A stretch of DNA of 64,000 bases from Arthrobacter sp. CAU 1506 (GTDB lineage Bacteria; Actinomycetota; Actinomycetes; Actinomycetales; Micrococcaceae). The DNA lies in assembly GCF_005047635.1 (NCBI RefSeq), contig NZ_SUKC01000002.1:434001-498000 (forward strand), given 5' to 3'. The position numbers were made by a program, and so were the translations under genes. Under the pieces are notes generated by a model that was not told the origin of the DNA, searched no databases, and saw only the letters and a list, made by a program, of their open reading frames with translations. Positions 58,093 to 64,000 of this stretch are shown here, piece after piece (position 1 is the first letter of the stretch; each line of letters begins with the position of its first letter).

Positions 58093-60048
58093 GTGGACTT
58101 ACTGACCAGCACTGTCGTCGGGTTGCTGATAGGCGCCGTCATCATCTACGGCGTGCTGCGGATCATCGCTGGCAGGGCCGAGCCTGCTGCTGCCGCCAGC
58201 GAAGGGCCGCACTCCGGCTCGGGATCAGGTGTCCAACCCGGCTCAGGCGCAGGCTCTGGGCTATCCGACGAGTCCGCGCGAGATGCGGCCCGGATGCATG
58301 CGTTCTGGACGGCCATTATCGCGTTTTTTGCCAGCGGACTCTCTGCGGCCTCCAAGGTGGGTGACATTCCGGCCGCCTACTACGCCGGAAACACGGCAGC
58401 GCCATCTTGGCTGGCGGACTTGCTGACCGTCCTGGTGCCTCTTGTCAGCCTGGCCGGAATCTACATCATTGGCCAGTACACCTGGCCAAGGCCCCGCGGC
58501 AACGTGCGCCGTGCCGACATCACCCTCCGGCGCCTCCGCGACTACATCCCGCGGGCGCTGCTGGTGGTGATGACCGCGGCGTGCGTGCTGGCCGTTGCCA
58601 CGACGGTGGCGGTCTGGGACCTGCCGGGCATCGAGGGCTTCAGCGGCACCCAAACCTTTGACGGTGTTGAGGTCACCGGCGAACACATCGGTCGCCAGCC
58701 CGGCAGCTACTTCGCACCAATCCTGCTGATCGGCATCCTGACGCTCGCGGCCGGCGTCGCCACAGCCACCGCCGACATCGTGCGCCGACGCCCGCTGGCA
58801 TCGCTCAACAGCGAAGACAACCGCATCCTGCGCATCGTCCTGATCAACCGCCTCTTCCGTACCGCCACACTGCTTTTCGCCTCGCTCGGCGGCATGGCGG
58901 TCAGTTTCGCCAATCAGCAGGCGCCGACCCTGATCCTCGACGGACCCGCACCGATGACCGGCTGGGAACCTGCCCAGCAACTGGCAGGCTGGCTCACGGT
59001 CGCACTGATGATCGCCATGGCCCTGTGGCGCCCACCCCTGCTGGCACCCGATGGCGCTCCGCGCCGGCAGATCATCTACCGTGGCAGCTACGCCGCGGGG
59101 CAGGAGATCACCGATTCCATGCATACGGTCGCGGTGGTCTTCACCGTAGTTGCGTTATTGGCTGTCGGTGGCTGGGCTAGTTTCGTTGGTCCCCCGGCAA
59201 CCGTTGCTGACACCGGAAACCCGGTCTTCCCCGCTTCGCCCCTACTCTTGCTGCCTCTGGCATTTGCCGTTCCGGTGACCGTGTTTGTGGCCGTTATTGC
59301 CTCCGGAGAGGTTCGGCTATGGCGTGGCCACACCAGATCGTCCCACCAGCCCGCTTCCGGCTGGACTGGATACGACCGCCCCGCGTCTGCGGCCCGTCTG
59401 GTTCCACGCCCGCTTCTTGCCGCCGCAGCCGGTGGCGCGGTGCTGCTGGCAGTCGCCATCGGCTTCAATGCTGCCGCTCCTGGCGGACAGCCCGACCTGC
59501 TGGCGGCTTTCGCCGTGGCCTGTATTGGCCTGCTCCTGTTCTGCGCGGCCGCCGTCCTGTTGGTGCACCGCCGTCCCCGATTGTTCGAGGCAACGCCGGA
59601 GGCAGACAACATGCTCCGCCGGGCTTCCGCCTTCCGTGTGACGCGAATAACCGCAGCCGGGCTGTTCGCCCTAACCGCCCAACTGCTCCTCGTACACCCC
59701 GCCGCCTGGGGCTGGGTCCTGGACGGACGCATCTCGCTGTACGTCCATCAACTGTCCCCCGGCCTGCACACAGCGCTCCGCATCACCACGGCAGTGCTCT
59801 ACCTTGCCGCCGTTGTGCTGGCACTTCTCCCGTCCGCATCGCGGCCCCGCCGGTCGGTGGCAGGCCATATCGGCCATCCCGTAGCGCACCACTCCGGCGA
59901 CCTCGGCTCGCACAATTCGGACAACCCCGTCTCGCACGATTCCGCCGACGCCGAGAGCGGACCGCCAGGCCCCGGCCAGGACCACCGTCTGCCCGCCACC
60001 GGCCGGACCCACGAGCAGCCCTCTGCCCGCCAGGACCGCACGCCATGA
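58093..60048 (+). CDS. Large polytopic membrane protein with His-rich tail, unknown
   Basis: A 651-residue protein with about 12-13 helices in groups, long soluble loops (for example PGIEGFSGTQTFDGVEVTGE), an early Gly/Ser-rich loop and a hydrophilic C-terminus. The tail (about 600-651) has His/Asp/Ser repeats such as HPVAHHSGDLGSHNSDNPVS that could bind metal. No transporter or enzyme signature is recognised. The GTG at 58093 is chosen because GAGGGG lies about 4 bases before it; the frame extends to an ATG at 58063. The next gene, a GntR regulator, overlaps its stop codon, so the regulator probably controls this gene. Confidence 0.75.
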   Translation: MDLLTSTVVGLLIGAVIIYGVLRIIAGRAEPAAAASEGPHSGSGSGVQPGSGAGSGLSDESARDAARMHAFWTAIIAFFASGLSAASKVGDIPAAYYAGNTAAPSWLADLLTVLVPLVSLAGIYIIGQYTWPRPRGNVRRADITLRRLRDYIPRALLVVMTAACVLAVATTVAVWDLPGIEGFSGTQTFDGVEVTGEHIGRQPGSYFAPILLIGILTLAAGVATATADIVRRRPLASLNSEDNRILRIVLINRLFRTATLLFASLGGMAVSFANQQAPTLILDGPAPMTGWEPAQQLAGWLTVALMIAMALWRPPLLAPDGAPRRQIIYRGSYAAGQEITDSMHTVAVVFTVVALLAVGGWASFVGPPATVADTGNPVFPASPLLLLPLAFAVPVTVFVAVIASGEVRLWRGHTRSSHQPASGWTGYDRPASAARLVPRPLLAAAAGGAVLLAVAIGFNAAAPGGQPDLLAAFAVACIGLLLFCAAAVLLVHRRPRLFEATPEADNMLRRASAFRVTRITAAGLFALTAQLLLVHPAAWGWVLDGRISLYVHQLSPGLHTALRITTAVLYLAAVVLALLPSASRPRRSVAGHIGHPVAHHSGDLGSHNSDNPVSHDSADAESGPPGPGQDHRLPATGRTHEQPSARQDRTP

Positions 60049-60452
60049 GCACGCAGATCCGGGTAGACCTGGCGGCGCCGACGCCGCCGTACGAGCAGAT
60101 CCGCAGCCAGGTCGCCTCGCTCATCGCGGTTGGCATGTTGGCCGCCGGACAACGGCTGCCCCCGGTGCGCAGCCTGGCGGCGGATCTGGGTGTGGCCGCG
60201 GGTACCGTGGCCCGCGCGTACAAGGAGCTTGAGGCAGCAGGCCTGCTCATCAGCCGCCGGCGCCATGGCACTACCGTGGCCGAGACGGCAGCCGCCATGC
60301 GCAAAACCGCAGCCGGCTCTGCCGAGGTGAGCGCCGCCGTCGTCCATTTGGTGCATGCTGCCCGGACTGCAGGACTGGACGATGAGACGGTCTTGAACCT
60401 GGTCCGCGGCCAACTGCAGCACCCACACGGAACCCCACCGACCGCGCCGTAG
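60045..60452 (+). CDS. GntR-family regulator, YtrA subfamily
   Basis: A 135-residue protein: an N-terminal GntR winged helix (about 8-78, AAPTPPYEQIRSQVASLIAV then GMLAAGQRLPPVRSLAADLG) and a short helical dimerisation tail. This is the YtrA layout with no ligand domain. YtrA regulators usually repress the membrane-protein or ABC genes they are co-transcribed with. Its ATG overlaps the upstream stop codon (ATGA). The operator was not identified. Confidence 0.85.
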   Translation: MSTQIRVDLAAPTPPYEQIRSQVASLIAVGMLAAGQRLPPVRSLAADLGVAAGTVARAYKELEAAGLLISRRRHGTTVAETAAAMRKTAAGSAEVSAAVVHLVHAARTAGLDDETVLNLVRGQLQHPHGTPPTAP

Positions 60453-60606
60453 ACCTCGCCCCGGAAAGCGCACCGGCCGCTCCGTAAACCTCACCCGCGG
60501 GACGCGCGACGCCCTCGCTTGGGCCCACGCCGCAGTCCATCGCCTCACCCTCGACGCCCTCGCCGCGGGCCCCACTCCGCGAACAACTGCCGGCGCACCC
60601 CTCAAC

Positions 60607-60612
60607 TACACT
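60607..60612 (+). promoter_or_regulatory. -10 element of a probable leaderless thyA transcript
   Basis: TACACT ends 7 bases before the GTG start of thyA. No ribosome binding site lies in that gap. Confidence 0.5.
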
Positions 60613-60619
60613 GGACGCT

Positions 60620-61426
60620 GTGAACGCGATTCCCACCCCGTATGAAGACCTGCTGCGCGACGTGATGGCCAACGGCACGGCCAAATCGGACCGCACCGGC
60701 ACCGGCACGCGCAGTGTCTTTGGCCGCCAGATCCGCTATGACCTGGCCCAGGGTTTCCCGCTGATCACCACCAAGCGCGTGCATTTCAAGTCCGTGGCGC
60801 TGGAGCTGCTGTGGTTCCTGCGCGGCGACTCGAACGCGAAATGGCTGCAGGAACGCGGCGTCAAGATCTGGAATGAATGGGCCGACGCCGACGGCGAGCT
60901 CGGTCCGGTCTACGGCGTGCAGTGGCGCTCTTGGCCCACGCCCGACGGCGGGCATATCGACCAGATCGCCAACCTGGTGGAGGACCTGAAGAACAATCCG
61001 GATTCGCGCCGGCACATCGTCTCCGCGTGGAACGTCGCGGAGATCAAGAACATGGCGCTGCCGCCGTGCCACGCGTTCTTCCAGTTCTACGTGGCGGACG
61101 GCAAGCTCTCCTGCCAGCTGTACCAGCGCAGCGCGGATATGTTCCTGGGCGTGCCGTTCAACATCGCATCCTACGCGTTGCTCACCCTGATGCTGGCGCA
61201 GCAGGTGGGCCTGGAGCCGGGCGAATTCATCTGGACCGGCGGCGATGTGCACGTCTACGACGACCATGTGGACCAGGTCCGCGAACAGCTATCGCGCGAG
61301 CCCTATCCGTACCCCACGCTCAACTTCCTGCGGAAGCCGGAGAGCATTTTCGACTACTCGCTGGAGGACTTCGACGTGGCGAACTACCAGCATCACCCGG
61401 CCATCAAGGCACCGGTGGCCGTATGA
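60620..61426 (+). CDS. thyA: Thymidylate synthase
   Basis: A 268-residue ThyA that makes dTMP from dUMP and methylene-tetrahydrofolate. The active-site Cys150 lies in [13 protein letters not shown]. The phosphate-binding arginine segment ([20 protein letters not shown]) and [20 protein letters not shown] are intact. The GTG start is placed by alignment and by the -10 just upstream. It is translationally coupled to folA by an ATGA overlap. That pairing is functional, since ThyA oxidises the folate that DHFR reduces. Confidence 0.96.
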   Translation: MNAIPTPYEDLLRDVMANGTAKSDRTGTGTRSVFGRQIRYDLAQGFPLITTKRVHFKSVALELLWFLRGDSNAKWLQERGVKIWNEWADADGELGPVYGVQWRSWPTPDGGHIDQIANLVEDLKNNPDSRRHIVSAWNVAEIKNMALPPCHAFFQFYVADGKLSCQLYQRSADMFLGVPFNIASYALLTLMLAQQVGLEPGEFIWTGGDVHVYDDHVDQVREQLSREPYPYPTLNFLRKPESIFDYSLEDFDVANYQHHPAIKAPVAV

Positions 61427-62106
61427 GCGCCGAAGGTGGTGCTAACGCCGGCAACAACTCCGGCGCCGCTGATGCTGCCCGCGCCCCGCGCCCCTATCCG
61501 GACAGCGTCGCCGAGGCCGTGACCGCCGCATCAGCCACCGACGCCGGACAGCCCCAGCCGCTGGCGGCGCCCGTCGTCGGCATGATCTGGGCCCAGACCA
61601 CCAACGGCGTGATCGGCCGCGACGGCGGCATGCCGTGGCATCTGCCCGAAGACCTGGCGCACTTCAAACGGACCACGCTCAACCATCCCGTGATCATGGG
61701 CCGCAAAACGTGGGAATCCTTCCCGGACAAGTACCGGCCGCTGCCCGGGCGCACCAACATTGTGATCAGCCGCCGGCCGGAAATGCGCGACCAACTGGCC
61801 GCCGAGGGCGCCGTCGTGGTCGAATCCGTGGAAGACGCGATGGCCGCAGCCGCCGCCAGTCCAGGCAGCGACGAAATCTGGATCCTTGGCGGCGGCGAGA
61901 TCTTCAACCTCGCCACACAGCATGCCAACGCTGCATCGGTCACCGTTATTGACATGGAGACCGACGGCGACACCTACGCGCCGCAGCTAGGCCCGGAATG
62001 GAAGTTCGACGGCGTCTCCCCCACCGAGGGCTGGAGCACCGGGGCCAACGGCACCCGCTACCGCATCTCGCTTTGGGTCCTCGGGAACAACGGCCGGGCG
62101 CAGTAG
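61423..62106 (+). CDS. folA: Dihydrofolate reductase with N-terminal extension
   Basis: A 227-residue DHFR that reduces dihydrofolate with NADPH. The core starts at about residue 51 ([20 protein letters not shown]), and catalytic Asp77 lies in [23 protein letters not shown] and [11 protein letters not shown] bind NADPH. The first 50 residues are Ala/Pro/Gly-rich and outside the usual fold. They may be a disordered leader, or the true start may lie later. The ATG overlapping the thyA stop supports the long form. Confidence 0.92.
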   Translation: MSAEGGANAGNNSGAADAARAPRPYPDSVAEAVTAASATDAGQPQPLAAPVVGMIWAQTTNGVIGRDGGMPWHLPEDLAHFKRTTLNHPVIMGRKTWESFPDKYRPLPGRTNIVISRRPEMRDQLAAEGAVVVESVEDAMAAAAASPGSDEIWILGGGEIFNLATQHANAASVTVIDMETDGDTYAPQLGPEWKFDGVSPTEGWSTGANGTRYRISLWVLGNNGRAQ

Positions 62107-62148
62107 TCCCTGTCTCGCCGCACAGCGAAGTGTGGGGGTCCCGGTGCC

Positions 62149-62185
62149 GGGGGCCGCACCGAACACCGCAGAGTGTTAGGCCCCC
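62149..62185 (+). terminator. Possible terminator after folA
   Basis: GGGGGCC (62149-62155) pairs with GGCCCCC (62179-62185), and inside it AACAC (62162-62166) pairs with GTGTT (62173-62177). No T-run follows. The element GTTAGGCCCCCAG is directly duplicated at 62175-62200, overlapping the right arm. Confidence 0.45.
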
Positions 62186-62223
62186 AGGTTAGGCCCCCAG
62201 CGCCGCCGACCGCACCATCACGC

Positions 62224-62262
62224 CGTCGGCACGAAAGGGGACGCGTCGGCACGAAGGGGACG
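62224..62262. repeat. 20-bp tandem repeat upstream of asd
   Basis: CGTCGGCACGAAAGGGGACG at 62224-62243 is followed at once by the same sequence lacking one A (62244-62262). It lies about 110 bases before asd. Confidence 0.65.
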
Positions 62263-62358
62263 CCCCGCCGTCGTACGCGTGCCTTGGAGGCGTACGTTTG
62301 CCGCGGATTCGCGCCCTGGCTTCACGTAACTCACGGGCATCCAAATTGACCCTGCCCG

Positions 62359-62364
62359 TAAACT
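62359..62364 (+). promoter_or_regulatory. -10 element of a probable leaderless asd transcript
   Basis: TAAACT ends 7 bases before the ATG of asd. The spacing matches thyA and mshD, and no ribosome binding site is present. Confidence 0.5.
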
Positions 62365-62371
62365 AGATGGC

Positions 62372-63517
62372 ATGAGTTCCCCCGCAGCCACTTCATCTAC
62401 ACAGTCCGTCGGCCTGATCGGTTGGCGCGGCATGGTCGGTTCCGTCCTCATGCAGCGCATGCAGGATGAAGGCGACTTCGACCTGATCAACCCCGTCTTC
62501 TTCTCCACATCGAACGCCGGCGGCGATGCCCCGGCCTTCGCTGCAGGCGCGGGCAAACTGCAGGACGCGTACGACGTCGAGACGCTCGCCAAGCTGCCGA
62601 TCATCGTCACTGCGCAGGGCGGGGACTACACCTCCGAGGTCTACCCCAAGCTGCGCGATGCTGGCTGGGACGGCCTGTGGATTGACGCCGCGTCCACGCT
62701 GCGGATGCAGGACAGCTCCATCATCGTGTTGGATCCGGTGAACCGTGACGTGATCGACGCCGGGCTGGCCCGCGGCGTCAAGGAATTCATCGGTGGCAAC
62801 TGCACCGTTTCCTGCATGCTCATGGGCCTGGGCGGGCTGTTCAAGAACGGCTTGGTGGAGTGGGGAACCTCCATGACCTACCAGGCAGCCTCCGGCGGCG
62901 GTGCACGGCACATGCGCGAGCTGCTGAACCAGTTCGGTTCGCTCAACGCCGCCGTGACCGCGGAACTGGCGGACCCCGCCTCCGCGATCCTGGAAATCGA
63001 CCGCAAGGTCCTGGCCCTGCAGCGCAACCCGGAGCTGGATTCCTCCCAGTTCGGCGTGCCGCTGGCCGGGTCCGTGATCCCGTGGATCGACAAGGACCTG
63101 GGCAACGGGCAGTCCAAGGAAGAGTGGAAGGCCCCGGCGGAGACGAATAAGATCCTGGGGCTTAGCAATGACAAGCGCATCCCGTTTGACGGTCTGTGTG
63201 TACGCATCGGCGCCATGCGATCCCACTCGCAGGCCCTGACCTTGAAACTCACCGAAGACCTGCCGGTGGCCGAAATCGAGCGGATCATCGACGCCGACAA
63301 CGAGTGGTCCCGCGTTGTGCCGAACACCAAGGAAGCCACCATGGAGCAGCTCACCCCTGTGGCTGCCAGCGGCACCCTGGAAATCCCGGTTGGCCGCATC
63401 CGCAAGCTGGAAATGGGCCCCGAATACATCAGCGCCTTCACCGTCGGCGACCAGCTCCTGTGGGGCGCCGCGGAGCCGCTGCGCCGCATGCTGCGCATCG
63501 CCACCGGCAACCTTTAG
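62372..63517 (+). CDS. asd: Aspartate-semialdehyde dehydrogenase, E. coli-like type
   Basis: A 381-residue enzyme that reduces aspartyl phosphate to aspartate semialdehyde for lysine, threonine, methionine and diaminopimelate. [18 protein letters not shown] (13-30), the catalytic Cys144 in [29 protein letters not shown] and [14 protein letters not shown] match the Asd type of E. coli nearly word for word. The usual actinobacterial Asd is shorter (about 345 residues) and starts with an AVVGATG-like motif. A second gene of that type may exist elsewhere. Confidence 0.92.
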   Translation: MSSPAATSSTQSVGLIGWRGMVGSVLMQRMQDEGDFDLINPVFFSTSNAGGDAPAFAAGAGKLQDAYDVETLAKLPIIVTAQGGDYTSEVYPKLRDAGWDGLWIDAASTLRMQDSSIIVLDPVNRDVIDAGLARGVKEFIGGNCTVSCMLMGLGGLFKNGLVEWGTSMTYQAASGGGARHMRELLNQFGSLNAAVTAELADPASAILEIDRKVLALQRNPELDSSQFGVPLAGSVIPWIDKDLGNGQSKEEWKAPAETNKILGLSNDKRIPFDGLCVRIGAMRSHSQALTLKLTEDLPVAEIERIIDADNEWSRVVPNTKEATMEQLTPVAASGTLEIPVGRIRKLEMGPEYISAFTVGDQLLWGAAEPLRRMLRIATGNL

Positions 63518-63710
63518 GACAGCCAGCACCTCGAGGCTCCAGGGCCTTGAGGTGGCCGTGCCTTATGACGGCCGGCCCCTTGGGGCAGATGGGTCTTGGG
63601 GGCCGTTGCCTCTTAGGGCAGCCCGCCACGCTGGTGGACTAAATCCTGTGGTGCCCGTCCCTTTGTGGGACGGGCTCCCGCTGTTATGTTCAGCCCCTCA
63701 CCTTGTGCCC
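63518..63710 (+). other. Hairpins downstream of asd
   Basis: CACCTCGAGG (63527-63536) pairs with CCTTGAGGTG (63545-63554) at 9 of 10 positions, ten bases after the stop. A second, perfect 9-base hairpin lies at 63653-63675 (GCCCGTCCC and GGGACGGGC, 5-base loop). Neither has a T-run. One of them probably ends the asd message. No gene is seen from here to the window end. Confidence 0.5.
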
Positions 63711-63835
63711 ACGCCGACCGCGTGTTCTCAAGCGCGGCTCCGAGCCCAAGCCGACCGCGCGTTCTCAAGCGCGGCTCCGTTTCCAAGCCGACCGCGCGTT
63801 CTCAAGCGCGGCTCCGTTTCCAAGCCGACCGCGTG
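63711..63835. repeat. 37-bp tandem repeat near the right window edge
   Basis: About 3.4 units of 37 bases start at 63711, 63748, 63785 and 63822, with core AAGCCGACCGCGCGTTCTCA then AGCGCGGCTCCG. The second and third units are nearly identical; the first differs at a few positions and the last is truncated after GACCGCG. There are no unique spacers between units, so this is not a CRISPR array. The remaining 63836-64000 shows nothing recognisable. Confidence 0.8.
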
Positions 63836-64000
63836 CCCGGGCTGCAAACTCGGCTCACGTGCCCCTTAGCTGGCCACGTGAGCGCAAGCGCGCCTTGCCC
63901 GCAAGCAGCCCCACGGCGCTTCATTTCCGCGGCGTCTGACCTTTCATTGCCTCTTGCGTGAACCATCGACGATCATGAGCCACTCCGGGGCTGTTGGCCT

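Noticed and set aside
63711-63835. Possible CRISPR array
   Set aside because: Units are contiguous with no unique spacers, and no cas gene is present in the window.

Overview
The window is high-GC DNA from an actinobacterium, most likely Arthrobacter or a close relative in the Micrococcaceae. This rests on very high GC with G/C-ending codons, many GTG starts, a GlnR/MshD pair (GlnR-type nitrogen regulator and mycothiol synthase), a PspC-type envelope-stress module, and the gene order tRNA-Trp/secE/nusG/rplK/rplA. The genus is an inference from memory of homologues, not from a search.

Positions 1-39746 are almost entirely minus-strand. They carry, in transcription order, tRNA-Trp, secE, nusG, rplK, rplA, then rplJ, rplL, then rpoB, rpoC, then rpsL, rpsG and the first codons of fusA. 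Other modules separate these blocks. Between rplA and rplJ lie a universal stress gene (plus strand), a two-domain GNAT gene, a full respiratory nitrate reductase operon narGHJI with narK, and an FCD-type GntR regulator. Between rplL and rpoB lie a thiolase and a YbaK-type deacylase on the plus strand. Between rpoC and rpsL lies a complete route from 4-hydroxybenzoate to acetyl-CoA and succinyl-CoA: pobR, pobA, pcaHGBDC, pcaF, pcaI, pcaJ, pcaR, followed by a membrane acyltransferase. PobA makes protocatechuate, PcaHG opens the ring, PcaB, PcaC and PcaD lead to 3-oxoadipate, PcaIJ activates it with CoA and PcaF cleaves it. Two IclR regulators bracket the set, and palindromes suited to them lie upstream of pobA and of pcaF.

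Positions 39747-50798 hold a PLP aminotransferase, an AbiEi/DUF559 protein, a divergent envelope-stress module (LuxR-type response regulator and PspC-kinase facing a PspC/toastrack protein, a two-TM protein and a small PspC protein), pfkA, a GNAT gene and ygfZ. Positions 51031-64000 hold a nitrobindin-like protein, a 37-residue membrane peptide, a membrane protein, glnR, mshD, ppk, a MutT1-type Nudix/phosphatase, a large unknown membrane protein with a YtrA-type GntR regulator, thyA, folA and an E. coli-type asd.

The noncoding DNA is rich in short tandem repeats (17 to about 70 bp units). One repeat lies inside pcaB and adds about 50 low-complexity residues. Another reproduces the 3' end of glnR, stop codon included, twice downstream of the gene. 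Several genes (mshD, thyA, asd, a GNAT gene) have a -10 hexamer 6-7 bases before the start codon, which suggests leaderless transcripts. No insertion sequence, prophage, CRISPR array or rRNA gene was found.
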